A stretch of 64,000 nucleotides of DNA from CAYLPJ01 sp964385465 (GTDB lineage: Bacteria; Planctomycetota; Phycisphaerae; SM23-33): contig CAYLPJ010000006.1 in the NCBI GenBank assembly GCA_964385465.1, positions 1-64,000 on the forward strand, written 5' to 3'. Under the pieces are notes generated by a model, which was not told where the DNA came from, made no database searches, and was given only the letters and a program-made list of their open reading frames with translations. Of the stretch, positions 8,557 to 18,500 are shown in pieces. A program made the position numbers and the translations under genes. Each line of letters opens with the position of its first letter. Position 1 is the stretch's first letter.

Positions 8557-9303
8557 ATGGCGACACGGATCCGGCGGACATCGACGGCCGAGGCGATTGT
8601 CGAACACCTCCTCGAGCGCATTCGCGGCGGGGAGTTCGGGCCGGGCGACCGGCTGCCCAGCGAGCGGAAGCTCATGGGCGAGCTCGGCGTCGGGCGGCTG
8701 AGCCTGCGGGAGGGGCTGGCGCGGCTCAGCGCGCTGGGGGTCATCCGCGTCGAGCACGGCAAGGGGGCGGTGGTCCGCGAGGGCATCGACAGCGGGGCGA
8801 TCCAGCAGGCCCTCGTGCCCCTGTTCCCCGAGCGCGACGCCCGGGCCCTCCAGGACCTCGTCAACGCGCGAATCCTCATCGAGGGCGAGCTGGCCGCCGG
8901 GGCGGCCCTGCGGCGGACGCGCGGCGACCTTCGCCGGCTGGCCGAGCTGCTCGACGAGCCCGGAGAGGCCCTCGACGACGACCGGGCCCTCGCCGAACTG
9001 GACTACGCCTTCCACCGCCAAATCGCACGCATCGCCGGAAACGCATTCCTCGAGGTCATGCAGGAGGCCCTCGCCGAGCACATCCGCTCCTTCCTCGCCC
9101 ACTACGCCAAGGCCCACGGAGACAAGGCCGGGGCCGTCGAACGGCACCGGCCCATCCTCGACGCCATCGCCGCCGGAGACCCCGAGGCCGCCCGGCGGGC
9201 CGTCGGCGAGCATATCGCCGCCTGCAAGTCCAGCCTGGAGGCCTACGTCGAGCACCATAACGGCAAGGCCGGGCGGACGCCCGCCCAGCCGGCCGCGCTG
9301 TAG
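8557..9303 (+). CDS. GntR/FadR-family transcriptional regulator
   Basis: DNA-binding regulator of 248 residues. The N-terminal winged helix-turn-helix includes GDRLPSERKLMGELGVGRLSLREGL (given here only as landmarks: PSERKL near residue 35 and SLREGL near 49), and the C-terminal part is an FCD ligand-binding domain, with DYAFHRQIA and HRPILDAI supplying the aspartate and histidines that usually bind a metal and a carboxylate ligand. The ATG at 8557 follows GGAGAGG. FadR-type regulators of this class often control sugar-acid or sugar operons, so the upstream ABC importer and dehydrogenase, or the cytochrome gene 54 bases downstream, are likely targets. Autoregulation is possible through the TGGTAT repeats. 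Confidence 0.9.
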   Translation: MATRIRRTSTAEAIVEHLLERIRGGEFGPGDRLPSERKLMGELGVGRLSLREGLARLSALGVIRVEHGKGAVVREGIDSGAIQQALVPLFPERDARALQDLVNARILIEGELAAGAALRRTRGDLRRLAELLDEPGEALDDDRALAELDYAFHRQIARIAGNAFLEVMQEALAEHIRSFLAHYAKAHGDKAGAVERHRPILDAIAAGDPEAARRAVGEHIAACKSSLEAYVEHHNGKAGRTPAQPAAL

Positions 9304-9357
9304 CCGCCACCACAACCGCCGCCCCGACCCATCGCCCGGGCCCCGGAGAACACGCTG

Positions 9358-12300
9358 ATGAACGCCACCACACAACGCATCGCACTGCTCGCCGCGGCCG
9401 CGGCGGTCGCCCTGGCGCCGCCGGCGTCCCCGGCCGCCGGGAAGGACTTCACGCCGCTGGACATGACCGGCGTGGTGAACATGGGCTGGCGGGACGGGGT
9501 CGCCGGGGACGGCAAGGGGGGCTGGACCGACCAGGGCAGCAACGACATGCGTGCGGTCGAGCCCGGGCGGAAGGTTCTCGGCGGCGTGCCCTTCGAGCTG
9601 ATCGACCCGGCGGGCAACGGCGGCAAGGCCGTGCTGGTGCTGAAGTCCAGGAACTTCCCCTCCGGCGCCAAGGCCTGCAAGCTGCCCGTCGGCGCCAAGG
9701 CCAGGGCGGTCTACTTCCTCCACGCCGCCGCCTGGAACAAGGGGCACATGGCGACGTACGTCGTCCACTACGCCGACGGGACGAGGACGGCCATCCCCAT
9801 CCGCGCCAACAAGGAGATCGAGAACTGGTGGACGCCCAGGGACGGGCGGCGCTACCGCGCGGTCCTGCACGTCGCCAACGCCGAGTGCCGCGACGTCGGC
9901 CTGCTGATGTTCGGCTGGGACAACCCCTCCCCGGGCAAGCCGATCCGGTGCATCGAGCTGCGCAGCGAGAACGCCGACGGCGTGCCGATCGTCGCCGCCG
10001 TGACGCTGTCGAAGAAGCCCGCGACCTTCGCCGCCGCCAGGCCCGCCGGGGCCCGCCGACCCAAGCGGCCCGCCAGCGCCGAGGGCCGCTACGCCGCCCT
10101 GCTGGACGCCGGCAAGGCCGACGAAGCCGCCGAGGCCGTCCTCGCCGCGCGGTCCGGCCCGAAGGCTCCCCGCGAGATCGACGCCCTCGGCCGGGCCGTC
10201 GGGCCGCACGGCCGACGCGCCGCGGCGGTCCTCGACGCCCTCGCCCGGCGCGGCGGGATCGCGGCCGACACGCTCCGTGCCGAACTGCTCGTCCGCGCCG
10301 CCCGCGGCGACGAGACCCCCGGCTGGAAGCGCCGCGGGCGAAAGAACGCCCCCGACCCCATGCCGCTGGGCGAGCTCGGCCGACGCGGCGCGGCCCTGAT
10401 GGGCCACGACGACCCGTTCGTCCGCGCCCTCGCCGAGTGGGCCCTGGCCATCCGCCTCGGCGTCGAGTGCGAGATGCGCGACAACCCCTGGCCGGAGGAC
10501 GCCGACTGGTTCCGGACCTGGGCCGCCATGACGCCCGAGCAGATGCTCCCGGCGGACTACTGCCGCCACGCCGCCCAGGCAGGCTGGCACCGCACGGGGC
10601 AGGCCCTGGCCGCCGCGGCGGCCGAGGCCGCCGACCGCGCCCGCGCCGCCGCCGACTACGCCCGCCGCATCGCCCCCGCCGGCAAGGCCCCCGAACTGGA
10701 CGAGCGCCTGGCGAAGCTCGACGCCGCCATCGAGGCCCTCGCCGCCGCCGCGAAGGCATCCGGCGACCTCACCGTCCTGCGCAAGCTCTATCTCGACGCC
10801 CGCCTGGCCGCCCGGGACGTCACGCTCGCCGGGCCGGAACGGGGCTTCGAGGGCATCCTCTTCGCCACGCGAACCGCCGCCGGCGGGGGAAACATCACCA
10901 ACGGGCACATCCGCCACACCTACGGGCCCGCCGGCGACATCCACCTCAAGACGGGCCTGGCGCCCTCGGCGCCGGCCAGGCCGCTGATCGCCGGGCGCCT
11001 CGGCCCCGGGCACCTGCGGGGCATGGACCTGTCCTTCGACGCCGGGAGGATCGTGTTCTCCTACATCAAGCAGCCCGACGGGCGGCGGACCGACGACTGG
11101 GCCGGCCTCTACGAGATGAACGCAGACGGCTCGGGCCTGCGCCAGCTCACCGACGCGCCCCACAACTCCGACATGGAGCCGATCTACCTGCCCGACGGGA
11201 ACATCTGCTTCGTCTCGGACCGCTCGAACTACGGCAGCCAGTGCGCCGGAGCCCTGATGCAGGACAAGATGATCCTCAACCTCTGGCGATGCGGGCCCGA
11301 CGGCGGGGACATCCGCCCGCTGAGCAACAACAAGGACTTCGACCGACATCCCCACGTGATGGACGACGGCACGATCCTGTTCCTCCACTGGGAGTACCAG
11401 GAGAGGCACCTCTGGCAGACGCACACGCTGTGGACCTGTCGGCCGGACGGGGCCATGACCGACGCGATCTACAAGCAGCACATCACCTCCGGACCGATGA
11501 GCCTGCGCGAGGCCCGGCAGGTGCCAGGCACGGACAGGCTGGTGGCCATCGCCTGCGGGCACCACAACTGGGAGCAGGGGGCGATCATGCTGGCCGACCC
11601 GCAGGTGGGGGTCAACACGCCCGAGGGCATGAGGCTGCTGACCGTCGGCTGCTCGGGCACCGAGGGCGGCTACGGCCGGGCCGAGCCCGTCGCCGAGGGC
11701 GGCGTGCGCGAGCGAAGCGGGCACTACCAGTACCCCTACCCGCTGTCGGAGAAGAGCTTCCTGGCGGCGTACTCGTTCAAGCTGCCGGCCCATCAGTCCG
11801 GGGCGAACTTCGCCCTCTACTACGTGGACGTCTGGGGCAACAAGGAGCTGATCCACCGCGACCGGCGGCTTTCGGTGACCTACCTGCACCCGCTTTCCGC
11901 CCGCCGCCGGCCGCCGGTCCTGCCCGAGGTCGAGAAGCCCGGCAAGGCCTACGCCACGGCGTTCGTCACGGACGTGAACAAGGGCCTCGACGGCATCGAG
12001 CCGGGCACGGTGAAGTACATCCGCATCTCCCAGCACACCCCCTGGCCCTGCGTGCGGGCCGAGGAGAAGGCCTGCAAGTTCAACGACCTGCACTACGTGC
12101 CCAGCGGGGCGTGGACGAAGGTCTTCGGCGTCAACGCCTGGTCCCCGGCGAGGGTGATCGGCATCGTGCCGGTCGAGGAGGACGGCTCGGCCTGCTTCAA
12201 GGTGCCCGTCGATCAGCCGGTGTACTTCCAGGCCCTCGACGCCAACTTCCTGGAAGTCCGCCGAATGCGCAGCAACGTGACGTTCCAGGACGGCGAGTAC

Positions 12301-13044
12301 CGCGGATGCATCGGCTGCCACGAGACCCGCGCCGTCGCGCCGCCGACCCTCGCCCGCCGCCAGGCTCTCGCGCTGACCAGGCCCCCCTCCCGGCCGGAGC
12401 CGCCGAGCTGGGGCGACCGCGTCGTTCCCGGCTTCGACCGTCACATCCAGCCGATCCTCGACAAGCACTGCGTCCGCTGCCACGGCTCGGCGGACGCCGG
12501 CGCGGGCGAATCCGGGAAGCCCAAGGGCGGGCTGGACTTCACCTCGCGGATGGTGGACGGCTATCCGCAGAGCTACCGGACGATGTTCGGCGTCAAGCCC
12601 GGCGAGCCCACGCCCGTCTCCAGCATGGACGCCTGGCGGTGGTGGTCCAAGGAGCCGCGGAAGCACTTCGACAAGGAGTTCTTCAAGCGGATCTACGCCA
12701 ACGAGCAGCCCGGCCAGCTCATCGCCATCGCCGACCGCTTCAGCGGGGCCGAGGTCACCCGCCCGCGGCAGTTCGGCTCGGCCGTCAGCAAGCTCACCCG
12801 GACGCTGCTGGACAGCCCCCGCCACCGCAAGGCCGTGGACATGTCCCGCCCGGAATGGATCGCCCTGGTCACGTGGGTGGACCTGAACGCCCCGTACCTG
12901 GACACGTTCACCGACAAGGACACCGTCAAGGAGACCGGCCTGGCCCGCCGCGTCCACGTCGAGTTCCCCGACCCCTGGCACCGCCCCCCCGCCGGCGAGT
13001 GGGTCTGGAAGAACGAAAACACCGTCATCCTCAAAGAAGACTGA
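9358..13044 (+). CDS. Hydrazine-synthase-alpha-like secreted multiheme protein
   Basis: A 1228-residue exported protein of unknown reaction. A signal peptide (residues 1 to about 27) is followed by a beta-rich N-terminal domain and an alpha-helical stretch (about 230-480). A TolB/WD40-like propeller contains YLPDGNICFVSDRSNYGSQC near 608-627 and the stretch HVMDDGTILFLHWEYQERH, a signature I know from the middle domain of hydrazine synthase subunit alpha. The C-terminal part has two c-type heme motifs, CIGCH (984) and CVRCH (1038). The family is widespread in planctomycetes that do not perform anammox, so hydrazine synthesis is not implied. Electron transfer or oxidation of an organic substrate in the periplasm is more likely. 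A paralogue lies at 48502-50970. Confidence 0.75.
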   Translation: MNATTQRIALLAAAAAVALAPPASPAAGKDFTPLDMTGVVNMGWRDGVAGDGKGGWTDQGSNDMRAVEPGRKVLGGVPFELIDPAGNGGKAVLVLKSRNFPSGAKACKLPVGAKARAVYFLHAAAWNKGHMATYVVHYADGTRTAIPIRANKEIENWWTPRDGRRYRAVLHVANAECRDVGLLMFGWDNPSPGKPIRCIELRSENADGVPIVAAVTLSKKPATFAAARPAGARRPKRPASAEGRYAALLDAGKADEAAEAVLAARSGPKAPREIDALGRAVGPHGRRAAAVLDALARRGGIAADTLRAELLVRAARGDETPGWKRRGRKNAPDPMPLGELGRRGAALMGHDDPFVRALAEWALAIRLGVECEMRDNPWPEDADWFRTWAAMTPEQMLPADYCRHAAQAGWHRTGQALAAAAAEAADRARAAADYARRIAPAGKAPELDERLAKLDAAIEALAAAAKASGDLTVLRKLYLDARLAARDVTLAGPERGFEGILFATRTAAGGGNITNGHIRHTYGPAGDIHLKTGLAPSAPARPLIAGRLGPGHLRGMDLSFDAGRIVFSYIKQPDGRRTDDWAGLYEMNADGSGLRQLTDAPHNSDMEPIYLPDGNICFVSDRSNYGSQCAGALMQDKMILNLWRCGPDGGDIRPLSNNKDFDRHPHVMDDGTILFLHWEYQERHLWQTHTLWTCRPDGAMTDAIYKQHITSGPMSLREARQVPGTDRLVAIACGHHNWEQGAIMLADPQVGVNTPEGMRLLTVGCSGTEGGYGRAEPVAEGGVRERSGHYQYPYPLSEKSFLAAYSFKLPAHQSGANFALYYVDVWGNKELIHRDRRLSVTYLHPLSARRRPPVLPEVEKPGKAYATAFVTDVNKGLDGIEPGTVKYIRISQHTPWPCVRAEEKACKFNDLHYVPSGAWTKVFGVNAWSPARVIGIVPVEEDGSACFKVPVDQPVYFQALDANFLEVRRMRSNVTFQDGEYRGCIGCHETRAVAPPTLARRQALALTRPPSRPEPPSWGDRVVPGFDRHIQPILDKHCVRCHGSADAGAGESGKPKGGLDFTSRMVDGYPQSYRTMFGVKPGEPTPVSSMDAWRWWSKEPRKHFDKEFFKRIYANEQPGQLIAIADRFSGAEVTRPRQFGSAVSKLTRTLLDSPRHRKAVDMSRPEWIALVTWVDLNAPYLDTFTDKDTVKETGLARRVHVEFPDPWHRPPAGEWVWKNENTVILKED

Positions 13045-13070
13045 CCGGCGGACGGCCTTGCGACTGCGAA

Positions 13071-13182
13071 ACTCAATTCTGCCCGGCGCCTGGACGCTCT
13101 CGTTCGCCTGGACTCGAGCCTTGCGCCCCGTTGCCGGCCGCGATACCACACGCGAAAACTGAATTCTGAACCCCTGAACCCG
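13071..13182. repeat. REP/MITE-like repeat, copy 1 (diverged)
   Basis: This stretch aligns, in the same orientation and with several substitutions, to the repeat at 18829-18956. Shared blocks are CAATTCTG, CCGGCGCCT, GCTCTCGTTCGCCT, GTTGCCGGCCGCGA and ACACGCGAAAA-like sequence. The right end is still recognisable while the left inverted end has decayed. It sits between the convergent cytochrome and CBM9 genes. The rest of 13045-13348 shows no gene. Confidence 0.7.
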
Positions 13183-13348
13183 TTTTCTTGTCCCACAGGC
13201 AAGCAGCGCGATGAGGTACTGAACGCAGAGTACGGCGAGAGACTGGGCGCATTTCAGGCACGCCATGCCCGTGGCCGAGGCGGACCCCATCCCTCGCGAT
13301 TCGCCGCAAGACCGTCCGGCTTCATCGAGACCTCGGCGCAGGGAGGAG

Positions 13349-14671
13349 CTACTCGCTGCCGGCGGTCTTGGCCGGTCGGGCGACCGTGAGCGTGCCAAAC
13401 GCCTTGGTGTCGCGGAAGTCCTTCACCGGCGCCCACGAGACCTTGCCGAACGAACTGTCCGTGCCGGCGAGATTGATCGGGACGGTCTTGCCGGGCGCGG
13501 GCCGGCCTCCCGCATCGCTCCACGGGATGGCCAACTCGCACGTCCACTCGCCGTCGCCGATGCGGGCGGCCTGGCGGATGGGGAGGATGTAGGGCAGGAC
13601 GATCTGGATGTTTCGGCCGTCGATGTCGGCCCCGACGGCGGCGCCGGCGAAGTCCACGCGCAGCGTGTCGCCCGGGCGGGCGGGGTTCTCGTAGGCGGTC
13701 AGCAGTTCGACGTCCTTGACGGCCGCGCGGAGGGCGACGTACAGGTGCTTGTCGTCGCAGGCCAGCCAGGCCGTGCGGGGGGGTCGGAGCGGATTGTTGC
13801 GCGGCCCGACGGTGACCCAGTTGCGCAGGACCGCGCCGGGGGCCTTGGCGGCCTGCTTCCAGGCGGCATCGTCCAGTGCGCCGTCGAGTTCCGGGGCCTT
13901 CTCGACGATCACGGCGACCGCCTCGCGGGTCCGGGCTCGCCTCTCCCGGGGGTCGGGCCTGGCCGCCGCCGCGGTGCCCGCCGCGCCGCCGAGCGTGAGA
14001 ATGGGTCCGGTCTTCGGCGAGGGCTTGAAGCCCGGCGCCCAGCTCATGGCCTGCCAGTGGTTCTCGTCCTGCATGGCCATGTTGGCCGCGAGGTTGAAGG
14101 CGACTGTCGAACCGGGCCGGCCCTGGATGCCCAGCAGCGACCACGGGATGGCCAGTTCGGTTGCCCAGAAGTTCATGCCGAATTCGCTGGCGGCGACGAT
14201 CTTCGAGGCGTTGACGCCCTCGGGCACTTTGCCGGTTCCGAGGTTGCCCTCGCAGTCGATGCCGAACTGGAACCAGGTGCCGTCGTCACGAACGATGTGG
14301 ATCTCCAGGCAGTCGCCCACGAAGGGCGTGCCCAGCCGGCCGGCCTTGAGCTTGAAGATGTCCGGGGCGAACGCCTGCATGGCCACGTACAGGCAGTTGG
14401 CGTCCCAGGCGACGTAGCCCACGCGCTGCTGTGTGGGCAGGCCCTTGGCGCCCAGCCCCAGCCAGCCGGCCAGCACCGCACCTTTGTCGCGGGCGACTGC
14501 GAGCCACTGCGGATCGTTCAGCAGGCCGTCGATCTTCGGCGGCTCGTCCAGGCGTATCGCCCGCAGACGCAATGGCTCGGCGGGCGCTTTGCTGGGCTGG
14601 TCGGCGGCAAGGGCGGGGGGGGCCAGCAGGCAGGTTGCGGCCAACGCGGCGGTTGCGATGCGCGAGGTCAT
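13349..14671 (-). CDS. Secreted protein with two CBM9-like domains
   Basis: A 440-residue exported protein with a clear signal peptide (residues 1-22, ending ALAADQ). Two copies of a carbohydrate-binding module family 9-like fold follow: the first starts at IRLDEPPKIDGLLNDPQW (about residue 38) and the second at VEKAPELDGALDDAAW (about 253). Each has the later TELAIPWS or CELAIPWSD strand that is typical of CBM9. No catalytic domain is seen, so it probably binds polysaccharide at the cell surface or supports the enzyme encoded upstream. Its ATG overlaps the stop codon of the preceding gene by four bases (ATGA), showing it is the last gene of a three-gene operon with the laminin-G-like and putative glycosidase proteins. 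Confidence 0.8.
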   Translation of the reverse strand: MTSRIATAALAATCLLAPPALAADQPSKAPAEPLRLRAIRLDEPPKIDGLLNDPQWLAVARDKGAVLAGWLGLGAKGLPTQQRVGYVAWDANCLYVAMQAFAPDIFKLKAGRLGTPFVGDCLEIHIVRDDGTWFQFGIDCEGNLGTGKVPEGVNASKIVAASEFGMNFWATELAIPWSLLGIQGRPGSTVAFNLAANMAMQDENHWQAMSWAPGFKPSPKTGPILTLGGAAGTAAAARPDPRERRARTREAVAVIVEKAPELDGALDDAAWKQAAKAPGAVLRNWVTVGPRNNPLRPPRTAWLACDDKHLYVALRAAVKDVELLTAYENPARPGDTLRVDFAGAAVGADIDGRNIQIVLPYILPIRQAARIGDGEWTCELAIPWSDAGGRPAPGKTVPINLAGTDSSFGKVSWAPVKDFRDTKAFGTLTVARPAKTAGSE

Positions 14672-15504
14672 TCGGGGGCCTCCTGGTTGGGCTCATTCGG
14701 CTCGCCTGCATTCGCGGGAATGCGGCGGACGAGGACGTCGTCGATGTCGATGGGCGCCGGCGTCATCGGCCCGGGGGTCCACCAGTAGGAGATGCTCACC
14801 CCGCCGGACAGCACGCGGTCGTCGGCGCCGTCGAAGTAGAGTTTGCCATCCCAGTACAGTTGGACGCGGTCGGCCCGGCAGCGGACGAGCACGCGGTGCC
14901 AGTCGCTGTCGAGCTTGCCGAGCACGTTCTCGTGCAGGGCGCGGATGTTCTTGGTCTCGTAGCCGCGGTGGGCGCGATACCAGCTCACCTTCGGACCGGA
15001 CAGGCGCCACCGGGACCGGTGCCTCCAGGCCTGTACGAAGACGAGCTGGCGTTCGGAGGGGTTGTCCTCGTGCGGGTGCACGCGCCAGGCGAACAGCAGG
15101 AACGTGCACACGCGGCCGGCGGCGCGGGGGTTGGTCTTCGTCGGGTGCACGCGGACGCGGAAGGAAAACTCGTAGTCGTCCCAGACCTCGTAGGCGGTTT
15201 CGCGCTGTTTGGCGGCGTCCGCGTCCGCGGCTGGCGGGCTGATCAGGCGCTGGCGGTACTCTGTCATTCGCAGCACGTGATTGCCATTGGGGTCGTCGGG
15301 GTCTTCCAGGACGGTCTTGAGCCCCTTGGACGCCGCCAGCCAGCCCTTGGCGATGCCGTCCTCGAAGTCGTCGGCCAGAAGGACGTTCGCGTCGGCGGGA
15401 CGCGTGGCTGGATCGGCCGGGTCCGCGGCGCCGACGCTCGCCGCGCAGCACGCCAGAGCCGCCAGCAGCACGGTGACGGGGGCAATGCGATCCGGCGCGG
15501 TCAT
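14668..15504 (-). CDS. Secreted laminin-G/concanavalin-like protein
   Basis: A 278-residue exported protein. A signal peptide (residues 1-25) is followed by one beta-sandwich domain beginning ADDFEDGIAKGW and containing YEFSFRVRVHP and the strands VQLYWDGKLYFDG and IDIDDVLVRRIP, a pattern seen in laminin-G or family-16-like lectin domains of planctomycetes. It probably binds or presents a carbohydrate; no catalytic residues are identified. I placed the start at 15504 rather than further upstream because the mature-looking signal peptide starts there and the upstream stop codon is four bases away. It overlaps the CBM9 gene by four bases. The same DDFEDG-type domain occurs at the C-terminus of the upstream gene product. 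Confidence 0.7.
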   Translation of the reverse strand: MTAPDRIAPVTVLLAALACCAASVGAADPADPATRPADANVLLADDFEDGIAKGWLAASKGLKTVLEDPDDPNGNHVLRMTEYRQRLISPPAADADAAKQRETAYEVWDDYEFSFRVRVHPTKTNPRAAGRVCTFLLFAWRVHPHEDNPSERQLVFVQAWRHRSRWRLSGPKVSWYRAHRGYETKNIRALHENVLGKLDSDWHRVLVRCRADRVQLYWDGKLYFDGADDRVLSGGVSISYWWTPGPMTPAPIDIDDVLVRRIPANAGEPNEPNQEAPE

Positions 15505-15508
15505 GGCC

Positions 15509-18500
15509 TCACCGGTCCTTTCCGACCGGCAGCACGCGGACGTCGTCGATGTCAAGGTGCCCGACCAGTGCCGGCAGGTCCGCCAGCATCTCCAGGCCGA
15601 AGCCCCCGCCGGCGAGGCGGTCGTCGGTCCCGGTCCAGGCCACCCGCCCGTCAACCAGCACGGTGGACCTGCCGTCCACCACCCGCACCGTCAGCCGGCG
15701 CCACTCGGTGTCCAGCGGCATGGACCAGTCAGTGGCGATGTGCCGCTTGTCGCGATCCGGGTTCTTGCGTCTCGTGTCCAGCCGGGCGATCAGGCCGAAC
15801 CGGCCCCCGCCGACGGTCAGGTCCGCGGCGTAGCTGTCGTCGATGGCCGTGTGGGTGAGGCCGTGCTTGCTGAACTGCGGCGTCCGGCCGTACCACAGCA
15901 TCCGGAAAAGGCGCTGCGATTCGGCGTCGGAGGGCGGGAGCTTGCCCAAGCGGAAGCGGAAGGTCAGTACGTAATCGCGCCACGCGGCGTTCCGGTCCGG
16001 CCAGGCCTGAAGGCGCAGCGGGCCCTGCCAACTGGCCTTGTTGGCGGCGAGGCGGAGCACGGTGTTATCGCCCTCGGCCGCGACAAGGTGCGTGTCGTGG
16101 CGTAGCGAATCCCACCGCAGGTCCATGCCGTCCTCGAAGTCGTCGAACATCAGCGCACCCGCCGGCTGGAGCGGCCTGGCGGTGAAGCGCACCACCCGGC
16201 AGCCGAACGGCGCGGGAATCGGCACGGTCACCCGGTTGCCCTGCATCGCGAGGCGCTCCATCGTGAACAGCTCCGTCGCCACCGGCGGCGGGGCGAAGCC
16301 GATCACCTTCGGGTTCAGCGTGACGGTTGCCTCGACGGCCTCGGGGGACCAACTCGCCAGGACCAGCAGTACGTCCTTTCGCTCGGGGCGGGCGAGGACC
16401 AGCCACTTGATGGCTTCCTCGCCGCAGACGGCCGCGGGGGTCTCCGACCAGTACTCGTGCACGTCCGTCCCCGGCTGACCGTAGCCGCAGGAGAACACCG
16501 CCCGCTCCAGCGGGAAGATGCCCGGGCGGTGGTGGTTGGGCCCGCCGCGGCCGATCTCGTGCACCATCCGCATGCCCCACTCGATGTGCTCGCTCTCGTG
16601 CCGCCGCAGGTCCGCCGCCTCGGGGGCGCGGCTGAGCAGTGAGTTCAGGCAGTGCGGGTAGTTGCCCACCTGGCGGCTGATGCTTTCGGCGCGAATGAAG
16701 TCCGGCGGGAAGGGCTCGGGCCGAGCCCACTCCAGGTCCAGCGTGGTGGTGGCAAAGGTGTGGATCGGCAGCACCAGCGTGTTCGTGATGTGGTTGGACC
16801 ACTCGAGCGGCCAGCGCTGCTTCTTGCGCCACTGCTGCAGCAGGTTCCACACCCGCTGCTGATACGCCCGCTGATTCCAGAGGATCAGGGCGGGCTGAAC
16901 GCCGTGTTCGGTCTCATAGGCGGCCGTCATGCGCGTATCGACGGACGCGTTGGGGTAGGTGTTGTCCCAGTACAGCCCCACGCCGCGCTGGAGCCACTCG
17001 TTGGCGTAGTAGCAGCCGTAGTCGCGGTAGCTCGGCGGGAAGGTTACCTTCGAGCCCGGATTGGCGTTGAAGCCCTTGCGGAGCAGGTCCTGGGTCGGCC
17101 AGTCGCGCTGCGTGTAGAACTGGTGGCCCCATTCGTCCTGGAAGGTGTGCCACTCCGGCCGGATGACCGAGGCGGCCATCTCCTCGTGGTAGACGAGCAC
17201 GGGGTGTTCCTTCGCCCGCTCGACCTTGCGGACGAACAGGCTCGTCTGCCAGTGCCAAGGCTTGGTGCCGTAGACGTTCGGCGGATCGTGCTTTTCGTCA
17301 TAGGCCTTGATCCACTCCTTGGCGGCCTCCGGCGTGGTCTCGCCGGCGCGGACCTCGAGGATCTTGTCCACGATCGACCAGTCGTCGCGGTAAGGGAACT
17401 TGTACGCGCAGTGCAGCCCGCCCCACGGATTCACCGGTCCGGACATGCCCGGGCGCGTGTGCAGCTTCACGCGCCAGTTGTCCGGCATGGGCTTGGTGGG
17501 CGAGACCTGCACACCGAAGACGATGTGCCGCGGCTCGGTCAGCGTATGCGGCTGGGCGATAAGGTACGCCCGGAGCACGACCTTGCCGCCCTCGCGGCTG
17601 ACCGTCTGCAGCGGCGTGTCCATGTCGCCTTTGGGGGTGACCCAGTTGGCATCGTTTTCGGCGAACCATGCCAGACCGCGCCGCTCGGCGCCCAGCCAGA
17701 TGTACGGGCAGAAGCTGTTCTGCCACTTGCCGTACCGGCGGGCCTTGGTCGAGTCCCACACCACGCCTTTGCCGTCCGGCATGGCGCCGGCGAAGTTGAT
17801 CCGCGGACCGTCCACCATCTGGTGGAACAGCGGGGCCTCGTCGGCCTTCAGCGGAATCTCCAGCCAGAGCTTCGAGACCTCCGCCGGGTCCGCTCCGGGC
17901 GCGAGGGTCATGTCCACGCGGACGCAGCCGTCGAATTCCACGGCCGTGCGGGTCCGGATCAACACCGGCCCGGAGGCGGCCTCGGCCTCGTAGCGCGCCA
18001 CCTGCTCGGTGGCGCCCTTCGCACGGACGCTCGCGGTCCACTCGCCCTGCACGCCGTTGGCGGTGGTGAAGCGGATCCGCATCGGCCCGGCCAGGATATT
18101 CCGACCCAGCGTGACGGCCTCGTCCAACAGGCCGGCAGCGCCGATCCTGTACGTTCGGCCGACGACCTCGACGGTCTGCCCGTCCTGCCGGACGGGCGTG
18201 AAGGGGGCGTAGACCTCGTCGGTCTTGCCCAGGACGTTGTTCTCCCACTTGTAGCGTTTTCGCTCGAAGAAGCGGCTGACCTCATACGTCTGCTCGCCGT
18301 CGCGGAAGGCGAATCGCAGTTCGTACACGCCCTCCAGGTCCGGCACGTCGAGCTTCACATCATCGCTCTTGCCGTCGTCGAGTTTCACCGTGACCGATGC
18401 GATCGGTTCGGCGTCCGGCGCCTGCCGGCGGACCGTCACCTCGGCCGAGGCGAACCTCGCGCCCAGTTCGGCCACCTTCCGCAGACGCACGTTCCGGCGC

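Noticed and set aside
8419..13398. A 1659-codon antisense frame across the GntR and cytochrome genes
   Set aside because: Same shadow effect; the sense strand encodes a well-defined regulator and a heme protein with matching motifs.
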